This document shows, piece by piece, positions 23,778 to 34,522 of a stretch of DNA of 64,000 nt. Below the pieces are notes generated by a model that was not told where the DNA came from, ran no database searches, and worked only from the letters and a program-made list of their open reading frames with translations. The stretch's first letter is position 1, and every line of letters begins with the position of its first letter. The stretch is from Diphasiastrum complanatum (lineage: Eukaryota; Streptophyta; Lycopodiopsida; Lycopodiales; Lycopodiaceae): assembly GCA_029204225.1 (NCBI GenBank), contig CM055100.1, forward strand, positions 4,386,111-4,450,110. The letters are read 5' to 3'. A program made the translations under genes and the position numbers.

Positions 23778-26700
23778 CTAACTTGGCAAATCTAGTGTAC
23801 ATCTATCTACAATTCCAAGAGCATATCTTAACTTAAAAAATGGATCTTTGGACAATGGTTTGGTTAAGATATCAGCTATGCATTCGGATGATGGTACATG
23901 ATGTAGTTGCACTTCCTTGGATTGTACCTTCTCCCTCACAAAGTGGTGAGCTATCTCAATATGCTTTGTTCTAGCATGGAAGATAGGATTTGAAGCAATT
24001 TGTTGAGAAGCTTGATTGTCACAAAATATGTAAGGGATCTCCTCGGCCTCTAGCACATGTAGTTCCATCAAGAGTCTTCTTAGCCATAAGAGCTCTTTGG
24101 TTGTTGAAGTCAATGCCTTGTACTCGGCTTCACAAGAAGATAGTGAGATTGTATCTTGCTTTTTGGAAAGCCAAGATATCACTCCTCCACAAAGAAATGT
24201 TGCAAATGCACTAATGGACTTCCTATCCATCTTGTCACCTGCAAAATCTGAATCCGAGTAGGCTCTCAAGTGCAAGTTAGATCCTTCATAAAGTATACCA
24301 AAAAATCTAGTACTAGAAACATATCTAAGTACTCTCTTGGCACTTTTCCAATGATGAATTAAAGGAGCTTGCATACTTTGACTCAACTTGCTTACACAAA
24401 AACTTAAGTCAGGTCTAGTGATGGTTAAATAGATTAGAGAGCCTATAAGCTTCCTAAAGAGAGTGATGTCCTCAAAGGATGCTTCATCACCTTCATTAGT
24501 TGCTTTCACAACATGCTCCATAGGGGTGTCAATCCCCTTACAATCTTTCATACCAAATCTTTCAAGAATGGAAGTAGCATACTTAGATTGACTTATGAAA
24601 GTACAATTGCTACTTCTAGACACTTCTATCCCAAGTATAAACTTTAGGAAGCCTAGATCTACCATCTTGAACTCACTAGATAAGTCAACTTTTACTTTGC
24701 CTATGCCATCATCATCATTTCCTGTCATAATGATGTCATCAACATAAAGAACCAAAATGATGATCTTTCCTTCATTACATTTGAAATATAAAGAAGGTTC
24801 ATAAGCACTTAGTACAAAGCCAAGGGAATAGAGAAAATCATGCAACCTAGAGTACCAAGCTCTAGGTGCTTGCTTCAAGCCATATAGGCTCTTCCTTAAG
24901 TAGCACACCTTTTGCTCCTCACCAATCTTGATGAAGCCCTCGGGTTGCATCATGTAGATTTCCTCTTCTAAGAAGCCATTCAAGAAGGCATTTGTCACAT
25001 CCATTTGGTAGAGATCCCATTTGAACAAAGTAGCAATGCAAATGATTAATCTAATAGTTACAAGCTTAGCTACAGGTGCAAATGTTTCTTCATAATCCAA
25101 TCCTTTTATTTGAAGAAATCCCTTAGCAACAAGCCTAGCTTTGTATTTACTAATAGATCCATCTTGATTGTACTTAATTCTATAAATCCACTTACATGCA
25201 AGTGGTTTCTTTCCTCTTGGAAGATTTACAAGATTCCAAGTATGATTTTCTTCTAATGCATCATACTCTACTTGCATTGCATCTCTCCAAACTTTAGATT
25301 TACATGCTTCTTCAAAAGATGATGGTTCTTCAATCAATGTAGCTAAAAAAGAGTAAGAGGTAGAAGATGTAGAGCCTTCCTTTTGCTTTCCCTTGTCCAC
25401 ATAGGTAAGCCTTGAGGGCTCGGCCTTGCTCCTTGATGATCTTCTTGGCCCCTTTTGACTTGGATCCAAATCTCCATCCTCGGGTTTGTCATGATCCTCC
25501 TCGGGTTTGTCAAGATCCTCCTCGGATTTGTCAAGATCTTCAATGCACAATGGGTTAGATCCATTTGACAAGCTCTTAGCAAATTGTGACTCATCAAAAA
25601 GTACATCCTTGCTAACCTTTACTTTCTTGGATGTAGGATCATATATCCTATATCCCTTGCTATTTTCTCCATAGCCAACAAAGATTCCTTTGAAGGAGGT
25701 AGCATCTTCTTTCCTTCTAGTCTCCAAAGGAATGTGTACATAACAAGTACATCCAAAGATCTTAAAATATTTTACATTGGGTTTCTTATCAAACAAGGCT
25801 TGATAAGGTGAGATCCCATCTATAGCACTACTAGGAAGTCTATTACACAAATAATTAGCACATGTTATGGCTTCTCCCCAAAATGAGATGGGAAGTGATG
25901 CATCAAGCCTCAAGGACTTTGCACACTCACATAGACTCCTATTTTTCCTCTCGGCCACCCCATTTTGTTGAGGGGTGTAGGAACAAGTGTATTGTAACTT
26001 AATACCATTGATCTCACAAAAGTCTTTCATTTTATTGGAGGTGTACTCTCCTCCATTATCACATCTTAGTGCTTTGATAGAAGTACTGAGTTGTTTCTCT
26101 ACTAGAGACTTGAACTTAATGAAAGCTTCATAAACAAGATTTTTCTTTGATAGTAACTCAATCCATGTGAATCTAGTACAATCATCTATAAAAGTTACAT
26201 ACATCAAGGCACCTCCATTACTTGCATGTGAAAAACTATGTACATCAGAATGTATGAGATCCAAGGGAGAGAGAGATCTTGATGAAGATTTCTTGTAAGA
26301 AGATTTGTGTGACTTTGCAAGGCCACATGCCTCACACATTTTTCCACACTTCTTGAAAGCTCTTGGTAGGCCGAGAGCTAGTTCCTTGCTTGCCATTGAC
26401 TCCATAGATTGAAGATTAGGATGGCCTAATCTCTTATGCCAAAGCTCCACTTGAGTTAGCTCCTCCCTAGCCAAGTTCACACTTTCACTTGCAACATTAG
26501 CATCCAACTTGAAAAGTCTACCTTGCTTAATGTCACTAGCTATGCACTTATCATTTTTCAAGATGGAACAAACTCCATTCTTGAATTGTACATCTAGTCC
26601 ATTGTCCATTAATTGTCCTACACTAAGCAAGTTTCTTGAAATGGTAGGAACATACAAAACATTATCTAGATCTATCCTTTTAGATGTGCCTAAACAAAGA

Positions 26701-27758
26701 GGTATAGATCCTATGCCATCTATCTTGCATGCTTGATCACTAGCAGTGTATATTGACTTCTTAGAGTCATTACAAGATAGAAGAGTAGAAAAATAATGCT
26801 TGTTAAAGGACATGTGGGAACTAGCCCCACTATCTATCCACCATGTGTCTTGACTTGAAGTTGGTGTAGATGCAACCATTAAGGATGTGTTGAATCCATC
26901 CTCATATTCTTCCTCTTGAGCAATGTTCCCTTGATCTCCTTTGGCTTGTTGATTCTTCTTCAAGTAGCATTCTGAGGCAAAGTGTCCTTTCTTTCCACAA
27001 AAGAAACACTTTAGTTTTGCCTTGTTCTTCACTTTGCCTTTGGAGGTAGATCCTCCATTCTTCATCTCGGCCTCCTTGCCTTGATTTTTCTTGAATGGAT
27101 TTTGCTTTTTCTTGCCTTTAGATGTAAAGTTAGCTTTCTCCTCTCCTCCATTAAGTGACATGCTATCCATTCTTGTCTTGAGGTGTAGAAGCCTACTCTC
27201 CTCGGCCACAAGAACATTGTGCAACTTTTCAATGGATGGAAGAGAGTCTTGAATGGCAAATGATTGGACTAAGTTGGTAAACTCATCACTTAGACCATTC
27301 AAAATGATTTGTACTAGTTCTTGATCTTGGATCTTCTCTCCTATTGCACTTAACTCCTTGTTAAGAGATTTGATCCTAAGAACATACTCTTGTCCACTCT
27401 CTCCACTTCCTTTCATGCTTTGGAAAACTTGATTTCTTAGCATGAGGATTCTTGAAGTATTGTTGGATTCATAAATGCTCTTTAATGAATCCCAAGCCTC
27501 TTTGGATGAGGTACAAGAAGACACCTCTTTCAAGAGGTCATTGCATACATTTAACTTTATGCAATGTAGAGCTAATCTTGCTCTCTTCTTGTATTTGGCT
27601 TGTTCTTGGGGAGTTTGAGGCTCTTCCTCTACTCCTTGAACTATGTCATATAGATCATGGATCACTAGGAGTGATTCCATTCTCACTTTCCAAATGGAAT
27701 AATTTGTGGAAGTGAGTCTCTCACTTGATTCCATCAAATATCCACCCATGGATGACAT
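23778..27758 (-). CDS. Copia C Gag-Pol polyprotein, 1,326 residues, intact
   Basis: One uninterrupted frame from ATG at 27758 to the stop at 23778. Domains in order: copia Gag (about 1-200), CCHC knuckle 251-264 (CFFCGKKGHFASEC), aspartic protease with D309-S-G, GAG-pre-integrase from about 438 (WHKRLGHPN), integrase core with D505, D567 and E603, an acidic repeat linker near 740-765 (DLDKSEEDLDKPEED), RT from about 840 with D920 in MDVTNAFLNG and YVDD at 1005-1008, and RNase H with D1169, E1210 and D1247. All catalytic residues that I can place are present. The order protease-integrase-RT-RNase H defines Ty1/copia. With near-identical LTRs and intact primer sites, this copy looks capable of transposition. 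Whether it is expressed cannot be judged. Confidence 0.97.
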   Translation of the reverse strand: MSSMGGYLMESSERLTSTNYSIWKVRMESLLVIHDLYDIVQGVEEEPQTPQEQAKYKKRARLALHCIKLNVCNDLLKEVSSCTSSKEAWDSLKSIYESNNTSRILMLRNQVFQSMKGSGESGQEYVLRIKSLNKELSAIGEKIQDQELVQIILNGLSDEFTNLVQSFAIQDSLPSIEKLHNVLVAEESRLLHLKTRMDSMSLNGGEEKANFTSKGKKKQNPFKKNQGKEAEMKNGGSTSKGKVKNKAKLKCFFCGKKGHFASECYLKKNQQAKGDQGNIAQEEEYEDGFNTSLMVASTPTSSQDTWWIDSGASSHMSFNKHYFSTLLSCNDSKKSIYTASDQACKIDGIGSIPLCLGTSKRIDLDNVLYVPTISRNLLSVGQLMDNGLDVQFKNGVCSILKNDKCIASDIKQGRLFKLDANVASESVNLAREELTQVELWHKRLGHPNLQSMESMASKELALGLPRAFKKCGKMCEACGLAKSHKSSYKKSSSRSLSPLDLIHSDVHSFSHASNGGALMYVTFIDDCTRFTWIELLSKKNLVYEAFIKFKSLVEKQLSTSIKALRCDNGGEYTSNKMKDFCEINGIKLQYTCSYTPQQNGVAERKNRSLCECAKSLRLDASLPISFWGEAITCANYLCNRLPSSAIDGISPYQALFDKKPNVKYFKIFGCTCYVHIPLETRRKEDATSFKGIFVGYGENSKGYRIYDPTSKKVKVSKDVLFDESQFAKSLSNGSNPLCIEDLDKSEEDLDKPEEDHDKPEDGDLDPSQKGPRRSSRSKAEPSRLTYVDKGKQKEGSTSSTSYSFLATLIEEPSSFEEACKSKVWRDAMQVEYDALEENHTWNLVNLPRGKKPLACKWIYRIKYNQDGSISKYKARLVAKGFLQIKGLDYEETFAPVAKLVTIRLIICIATLFKWDLYQMDVTNAFLNGFLEEEIYMMQPEGFIKIGEEQKVCYLRKSLYGLKQAPRAWYSRLHDFLYSLGFVLSAYEPSLYFKCNEGKIIILVLYVDDIIMTGNDDDGIGKVKVDLSSEFKMVDLGFLKFILGIEVSRSSNCTFISQSKYATSILERFGMKDCKGIDTPMEHVVKATNEGDEASFEDITLFRKLIGSLIYLTITRPDLSFCVSKLSQSMQAPLIHHWKSAKRVLRYVSSTRFFGILYEGSNLHLRAYSDSDFAGDKMDRKSISAFATFLCGGVISWLSKKQDTISLSSCEAEYKALTSTTKELLWLRRLLMELHVLEAEEIPYIFCDNQASQQIASNPIFHARTKHIEIAHHFVREKVQSKEVQLHHVPSSECIADILTKPLSKDPFFKLRYALGIVDRCTLDLPS

Positions 27759-28342
27759 TTTAGAATGAATGCTCTTTTAAAAATCACAAAGATTTTTGAA
27801 TTTTAAAAGATCTATGAAGTGGCCTAAAGCTTACTAGAATGCCTATAGGCTTGTCTCTATCAAACTAACACACAAGCTTGAATGATACTCAAAGATCTTA
27901 CCAAAAATTTCTAGCTTTCACTCTCACAAAAAAAAATTGCTTTACACTTTTCTTAGAGATTTCACTTCAACTAAGGATCTGAACAAATCAGCCTCTTAGA
28001 TCTGATCTTAGACTCTAAAAAGAAATGCTTCAATGATCCAAAACACTATTTGGTCATAGGCATTAGTTAGAATGAATCTAGATCAATACTATGCTTCAAA
28101 AAGCACCAAAAATGAACTAGTATTGTGATTTTGGGACCAAAAAACACAAAGTAACTTGAATTGAAAGTTGCTGTACGGTTTCACACGTGTGAAAAGTACA
28201 TACACAGCCTCCAAGTCGTTTTGATCCAAATGATTACAAGCTATCACTCTAGAAGAACTCGCCCTCACTAGTATTGGCCAAAAAACAAATTTTGCCAATG
28301 ATCTTTACAAGATTTATGATTCAATGATCACTCTCTTACTTA
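27759..28342 (-). other. Untranslated leader of copia C
   Basis: 584 bp between primer site and gag start. It contains its own copy of the palindrome, TTCACACGTGTGAA at 28180-28193, preceded by CTGTACGG, so the motif is not confined to the LTRs. Confidence 0.8.
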
Positions 28343-28354
28343 GCTCTGATACCA
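28343..28354 (-). other. Primer-binding site, copia C (initiator Met-tRNA)
   Basis: Minus strand TGGTATCAGAGC abutting the 5' LTR. It would bind the 3' end of initiator tRNA-Met to start reverse transcription. Confidence 0.93.
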
Positions 28355-29216
28355 TGATAAATTTTACAGTTTTTAGGACAATAATGATTGTACTTTACAA
28401 TCATAGAGAGTTATTGGTTGCTTAATCAATGAATCTATCAAGTTCTACACATTAGATCTTGATCTAGATTCACTACACTTGGATTTAAGCAAGAGCAATG
28501 GATCAACACATCATTTTTTAGTGAGAGCGGCTTCACACGTGTGGAGTACTGTCCACTGTACGGCCTGCACCTGAAACAACAAGTACAATGATACTAGATA
28601 GCAATCATGCATAAAAATCACAAGACAAATGACTAGAAATCTCACAAAAGTGTAGAGTGCAAAAGTCTCATCAATTTTCTTAGCAAAATGATGATCCTTT
28701 TATGGATCAAGTACATCCATGAGTCTGGTACAGTCCAGCAGGCCTTCACACGTGTGAAGAGTGCCACATCACTCATATCTATCCATTTGATCCATCCTTG
28801 ATCCTTATCCAATAGTTGACCTTCTAGAATATGACTAAAATCCAAAAAGCTAGTCTCCTAGAATATAGGAATATTCCCTACAAAATAGGATCTAAGGAAA
28901 ATGGTCAACTCTTATCTTCTAGTACTCTATACACACATGTGAACATCCACTTGCCATGTGGGAGCATTTACTCATGCACATGCAAGGAAAAGCTAATTTG
29001 TAGGTGACTAGTCAACTTGACTAAAAACTAGTCATTTCATGTTCACACTAACTAGAATGATACAAAATCAATTTGGATATATACAAACATGAAAAGTACA
29101 TCCTTTCACACATGGGAACATGCTCCACACGTGTGAAATCATATCATCAACATATTCTAATGTTTGATCAATATTTACATGAACCAATGTCAAGTGAGAA
29201 GTGACAATTTTCAACA
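28355..29216 (-). repeat. 5' LTR of copia family C (862 bp)
   Basis: Identical by eye to 22903-23764 except one base. Transcription would start here on the minus strand. A TATATA stretch near 29077-29083 is a possible TATA box. Palindromes lie at about 28534, 28747 and 29126. Confidence 0.95.
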
Positions 29217-29221
29217 ATAAT

Positions 29222-29591
29222 CTTGTGCATTCTCATCACTCCTCTTCATGCTTTGTAGAATATGATTCCTAAGCATGAGAACCCTCGAAGTGTTACTAGA
29301 CTCATAGAAAGATTTTAAAGATTCCCAAGCCTCTTTAGCACTCTTACATGATGATACTTCACTTAAAAGATCATTGCTTACATTCATCTTAATACAGTGA
29401 AGTGCAAGCCTAGACCTCTTCTTGTATCTCACTAATTCTTGTGCACCTAGAGGTTCATCTTCATCATCTATTAAAAACTCATAAAGATCCTGGAGCACCA
29501 TTAGTGACTCCATCCTCACTTTCCAAATAGCATAATTGGTAGAATTTAACCTCTCACTAGCTTCTAGAAGGTAGGCTCCCACTGATCCCAT
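29222..29591 (-). pseudogene. Copia B Gag N-terminus, separated from its remainder by copia C
   Basis: ATG at 29591 begins MGSVGAYLLEASERLNSTNY and gives about 123 residues of Gag, up to DENAQDY, where copia C inserted. The sequence resumes at 22897 with LRIKSLNKELA. It is closely related to the Gag N-termini of C and D (shared NYxIWKVRMES). It is only the capsid-like part and cannot be expressed as part of the original polyprotein. Confidence 0.93.
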
Positions 29592-30215
29592 CTTACTAGC
29601 AAGATTCTACACACAAGATATAGATTTGTTTGGACCTGAAACTCACAAAGGTTTCTAACTTGTAGTGTTTCACTCAAATGTTGACTTCTAATCCAACAGA
29701 TGGATTTGTAATCACAGTTCTATCACTCCCTCACAAGCTGGAATGAAGATAAGATGAGATGAAAACTACACTCAAGCAAATCTTGCCAATCTTGGCTATT
29801 CTTGGACAAAAACTGACTCTATCTCTCTCATTCACTTTGATGTACTTTCAAGACCTGGTTTCCACTTTAAGAAGGTCTGAAATCAGCCTAGTTTAATTAG
29901 TTTTCATGAAACAAATTCAAAACTAATCAATGGCAAGTGATCTTGGTAGCTTATCCTAGGATTTGCACCAAAAATTACATCAAACTGACACCATATGAAT
30001 TTTCTATGATCCAATGAATATGGGTTATTAAATGCTGGATGCCCACACGTGTGAACAGTATGGATTTTGATCCTGAAAAAGTTTGGGATCAAATCCCCTC
30101 ACCAAAACCTGGATACCAGCTCGCCCTTCCAATACTAGCTTTTTGCACCAAAACCTGCTAAAACTGGATTAGATTCAAGCACAGATCAATGGCCTTGTAC
30201 TTGGCTCTGATACCA
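29592..30215 (-). other. Leader and primer-binding site of copia B
   Basis: The primer site at 30203-30215 reads TGGTATCAGAGCC on the minus strand. The leader contains CACACGTGTG at 30044-30053. No coding content. Confidence 0.85.
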
Positions 30216-30906
30216 TGTGAAAAGTACAGTACTAAGGACCATAAATGGATCTTTGAATGATACACAAGGTGATTGTATGCTTGTTAAACAATCTATCAGA
30301 AACTAGTCATCAGAAAACAAGATCTAGTTTAGCAGCTTGATAGGAAACAAGTAGAGACAATCAAAGCATTGATCAAATAGTCTAATCCAACTCCACACGT
30401 GTGGAAATAAGGCTGTAGTACGGCTTGTAGACAGTGTTTACAAAGTGCCAAATTTGGGTTTCATTGGAAAAATAGAGTAATCACCATACAATGAGAGGAA
30501 ACTCGAGTTTCTCCTTGAGGCTCCAAAAAGTTTCTATCTTCTCACTATGGAGAATGGAAATACATAGTAAAACACACTTCCTTTGCAAAGTTAGGTGAAA
30601 ATCCAGCATGTAATAAGGAAGTAGACTCCACTTTCTTGTCCTAATGTGAAAACCCTAGCCTAGATCCAAGAGTCATGCTTGGTAGGTGCATGGTAGGTAC
30701 AAATCTCATCATAAATCATGGTCTAGATCCTACAAAGTAGGAATCACTACCAAATAGACACAACCACTCCTCTTGACTCGTGGTAACCTACTTTAGGTGT
30801 GTATGTACAAGTGGCACTTTGGCCATTCAAGTAACCAACAAACAATATTCACAAAATGTACAATATTCTACATGGCTAGATTTGCCAATGTAGGCAATTT
30901 TTCACA
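30216..30906 (-). repeat. 5' LTR of copia family B (691 bp)
   Basis: Pairs with 18604-19293. The palindrome is at 30393-30404. Here the following motif reads GTACGGCTT, against GTACGGCCT in the 3' LTR, one of the roughly ten differences between the pair. Confidence 0.93.
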
Positions 30907-31537
30907 TAAATTTTATTTTTCTTGAGATTTGACATACAAGACAAAATCATGAGATAAGAAATAGTACATATTATTATTAAAAAAGTAATTTGACAAGTTT
31001 TTTAAGATTTTATGACATAATATTATGTCAAATTGGTGATGTCATAAAACATTTAGTTTATTAATAATCTAGGTGTCATAGATTTGATATAATTTGATGA
31101 CATAATTATATGGTCAAATAGAAAAATTTTGCTTTTGTCATGTGGCCTCTTAAATGGTTGCATGGGGTCATTTAGATTCATGATCAAAAGCATTTATGTT
31201 GTATTGAGGACCTTAGTGATATGTGACCTATATGATAGATCTTTTTAATTGTTGGTGTGTGACCTATATAACCTTATATGAAATCATAGTAATTAGCTAA
31301 AATATCATTTAGCATTGTAATAAAGATGTTGATCAATGGTGTACTATCTAGTATATGATTGACTGACATTGTCCAATTACTCGTCTTTTCTTTTCGATTC
31401 GAGGAACATCATCTTGCATACAAAGCAACCATAGATAGAAAGGGCGAATGCATAGGGGTAGGATATAATCGTGTGGTTCGAGAGTTTTGATTAGCACTCT
31501 ATAATGTTCTCTCTGTTTTTCTCTTCATGTGTGTTTA

Positions 31538-31620
31538 GGGTGGGTGTGGGTGGGTGTGGGTGGGTGGGTGGGTGTGTGCATGTGTTTGTGTGTGTTTGTG
31601 TGTGTGCATGTGTGTGTTTC
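31538..31620 (+). repeat. GGGT/GT-rich tract with eight GGG runs
   Basis: GGG triplets at 31538-31572 are separated by 1-3 nt, then come GTGTGT runs. Four or more closely spaced GGG runs is the classic G-quadruplex pattern. Confidence 0.9.
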
Positions 31621-31667
31621 ATGCTACTGGTTTACGGTTTGTGTTATATATTAATTTATGTTTCATG

Positions 31668-31769
<102 letters not shown>

Positions 31770-31799
31770 TGCTACATCTAACATTTTCAACTTTTGCAG

Positions 31800-32804
31800 A
31801 AGAAGGAACACAAGTTGGTTTCAAGGAAAAGAGTTGCAAGAGAGACTGGGAATATTATTGATAGGATAAATCACATGAATATTGATTTTGGATCATCATT
31901 GGTCTTAGATGATGCTCTTGTTGATGATGACCCCTTGCATGATATAATTAGTTCATCAATGCCTTGTGATTCAATCCATGTCTCCAAATCTCTAGAATGT
32001 TCTTACCACCCAACCCCACCTATCCTAGATGTTGCACATGAGTCCTCCATGATACTCCACGTGGATTCCACAAACTTGACCACCCCTTTAAAAAAGAGAA
32101 CATGTCTTGGACGTATTCTGACTAGTTTGAAAGATAATTGCAAATTAATACGCACTGTTGATGTATCAAAAGACATTCTAGGTTCTTTGTCTGACCTTTC
32201 TCTTCCACCTAGCTTGCAACCATTAGTAAAAATTTTCATTAGAAGTAGATATTCGTGTTGGCCACTCCAATCACCATTACCATTAAATGGAACACCATTT
32301 ACGTACTGGGGTCGAATGTACATGATCATGCCTAGTGAACACTTTCCTGAGGCTGGTTTGGGCCTTTTTGCATGGAGTAGTATTGAGGTCCCTCTAAATA
32401 GTGTTGTGATAGTGATGCCATATGCAGGACCTCAATAGAATTGGGGTGATTGGCATGCTTTGTGTCGTCACCAATGGAGGATGCCACTATATGGTTTGAA
32501 TTCAAATGCTTGTTCTTTAGAGGAGCAACGCATGCAAGGAGACAACATCTCAAGGGCAAATCGTACATACATTGATGGACGTCCAAATGTGCATGAAAAC
32601 ATTGCTGCATATATAAATAGTTCCATTGGCAACCCTCTATTGACAAATTGTGATTTTGAAGAATGCACCAATGGAAAAAAAGAATATTTTACTAGGAATG
32701 TAAAGGGCACTTATGTAATGGTTTGTGCCACTAGATCTATCAGGTTTGGAAAGGAATTGTTCATCAAGTATAGTTTCAACCGTCCTCTACCCAAATGTTT
32801 GTAA
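31800..32804 (+). pseudogene. SET-domain-like ORF, one in-frame stop
   Basis: A 334-codon frame beginning after a splice acceptor (TTTTGCAG, 31799) with no nearby ATG, so an upstream exon is likely. The C-terminal half looks like a SET lysine-methyltransferase domain: AGLGLFAW (codons about 185-192, matching the G-x-G-x-F/V-A start), IAAYINSSIGN (about 269-278) and NCDFE (283-287) in place of the usual NHSxxPNC region, and ATRSIRFGKELFIKYSF (310-326), matching the conserved A-x-R-x-I-x-x-G-E-E-L-x-x-x-Y block. A TAG at 32436-32438 (codon 213) interrupts the domain in frame, and the canonical NHS reads NSS, so activity is doubtful. The N-terminal half (basic, then acidic) is not recognised. 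A CACTA transposase follows 363 bp downstream on the same strand. Confidence 0.6.
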
Positions 32805-33167
32805 AAGACAATAAGTCAAAAAGATATAAATTTTGTTGATATGCAGAGATGTATAATCCATGCATCTTGATTGTATTTGGTTTGTGTCATTAAATATGTC
32901 AAATGTTAAGAGCATTATTTGTCATTTGTCTAGATGTTTACATAAGATAATAAGTGGAAGCTAATGAATGTGAAATTCATAAATATGTAAATATGTAGAA
33001 GCGTGCAATTCTTTGAGTTCATTGAATGTTAACAAGCTGAAAAGAAAAATGGTCTAATAGATACATTAGTATGTTCATACTTTTTAAACAAAGAGATAAT
33101 TTATATTCATATGCAACATTTAGATCAAGCATTGTTTCAACCTACGTCTTGTTATTTTGGTATATAG
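32805..33167 (+). other. Spacer between the SET-like ORF and the transposase
   Basis: AT-rich, no coding content. It ends in GGTATATAG, a possible splice acceptor for the first visible transposase exon. Confidence 0.45.
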
Positions 33168-34479
33168 GATTCTTCATTCTCATTTAGCGTCGGAGACAAT
33201 AATCCTCGTAATGGTCAACGTAGACGACGAATGCAATACAACGGTCCTCATATAAAGCAATTACCTCGTCGTCTACGTCTAGGCTTAAAAGAGATGATGG
33301 AAATTGATGAGCGCATTAATCAAGAGACTAATGGATCTAAATCTAGCTCATCTAGATCTACTTCTTCGCAAACAAGTTCCAACGATGAAAATGAGCTTCC
33401 AATGGATGATGAATTTGAAGCCATGGGAGACATGTTGGATGATATGTACGAGAACAATAATGCAGCTAGACACAATGAACAAGATGAGGAGGCACTTTTG
33501 TCTAAAGAAGAAAAGAAATTGCGAGAAGAATCAAAGACTGCATTGTATCCTGGAGCAAAGACATCTTGTTTGGCGACTTCTCTAAATCTTCAAGACAAAT
33601 ATAGATGGAGTGACCAAAGCCTCACATCATTATTTGAGTGAAAAAATTTTAACTACTTGTCATTTTTGGTTTGAAACAAAATTTACAATTTGGACATCTA
33701 GTAATAATTTCTTTACAATGACTTCTTTTGTCATGTACAGACTATTGAAAAACAAAATTCTCCCAGAAGGGAATGTCATGCCTGAGACAAGAGATGAGGC
33801 ATGAAAGATGTTGTCTAACATCGAGATGGACTACAAGCAATATCATGCATGTCCAAAAGATTGTATTTTATATCGAGGAAGGTAACAATCACTCAAGAAA
33901 TGTCCCATTTGTGATACTCCTCAATATAGAGCTGATTTGCAAGGGGCAACCATTCCATGCAAAGTTTTACGACATTTATAGTAATTCCACGATTGCAACA
34001 TTTATTTCATTGTAAATCTCTTGCACAACTTATGGACTAGCATGCACACCATACCTCTACGGATGGGATGATAAGGGTACCTTCAAATTCACCTGCATGG
34101 AAACACATCAACAAAGAGTATCCAATCTTTGCCAATGAGTCAAGAAATGTGAGATTTGGTCTTGCAATAGATGGTGTGAACCCCTTTGGTGTACGAGCAA
34201 CTACGTGGTCCATTTGGCCTGTTTGCTTAGTAAATTATAATATTCCTCCTTAGTTGAGTACAAAAAAGGGACACATTATGTTGGCACTTCTAATTCCTAG
34301 CCAACGCAAGGTTAAGAACATGGATGTGTATCTTGAGCCGCAAATTAGCGAGTTGGAAGATTTGTGGAAGGGGATAAAAGCATATGACATTTCGTGCCCC
34401 TTACATAAGAGGGAGTTTACACTACATGCCATTGTAATGTGGACAATGCATGACTATACAAGATTAGGTGAATGCTCAG
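33168..34479 (+). pseudogene. CACTA (En/Spm) TNP2-type transposase remnant
   Basis: Exon 33168-33637 encodes a basic, serine-rich and acidic N-terminus ending YRWSDQSLTSLFE. A GT...AG intron (33638-33740) restores the frame into LLKNKILPEGN. Then follow conserved TNP2 blocks: HACPKDCILYRG, CPICDTPQYRADLQG, KVLRHF, NVRFGLAIDGVNPFG, STKKGHIMLALLIP, NMDVYLEPQISELEDLW and HAIVMWTMHDY. Lesions: GCATGA (probably CGA to TGA), a stop after YRGR, TGG-to-TAG changes at LMD* and PP*, and a 1-base deletion near 33977. It stops at a possible donor (CAG|GTAATC, 34479/34480), and the downstream catalytic half is missing, replaced by gypsy leader sequence. No CACTA terminal repeats were identified. Confidence 0.85.
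33638..33740 (+). other. Inferred intron in the TNP2 pseudogene
   Basis: GTGAAA...TGTACAG, 103 nt. Joining 33637 to 33741 gives the TNP2-like run SLFELLKNKILPEGN without a stop, which is strong support for splicing. Confidence 0.75.
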
Positions 34480-34522
34480 GTAATCATTCCAACAATGTCT
34501 ATTTTGTGTCTCTGGAAATCTC

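Larger units (their letters stand above)
22903..29216 (-). mobile_element. Ty1/copia element, family C, complete, very young
   Basis: 6,314 bp on the minus strand: 3' LTR 22903-23764, polypurine tract 23765-23776, polyprotein 23778-27758, leader with primer site 28343-28354, 5' LTR 28355-29216. Both LTRs are 862 bp. I found a single difference (GAGTAATG against GAGTACTG just after the first palindrome). Everything needed in cis and in trans is present. Confidence 0.97.
22898..29221. repeat. 5-bp target-site duplications (ATAAT) flanking copia C
   Basis: ATAAT occurs at 22898-22902 and at 29217-29221, immediately outside the TG...CA ends of copia C. The duplication interrupts the gag codons of copia B, which proves the nesting order. 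Confidence 0.97.
18604..30906 (-). mobile_element. Ty1/copia element, family B, with copia C nested inside
   Basis: Outer element on the minus strand. 3' LTR 18604-19293, 5' LTR 30216-30906, primer site 30203-30215, TAAAT target duplications at 18599-18603 and 30907-30911. Removing copia C and one ATAAT copy (22903-29221) leaves an element of about 6 kb. The LTRs differ at roughly ten positions by eye plus a 1-bp indel, so B is older than C. This agrees with the nesting. Confidence 0.95.
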
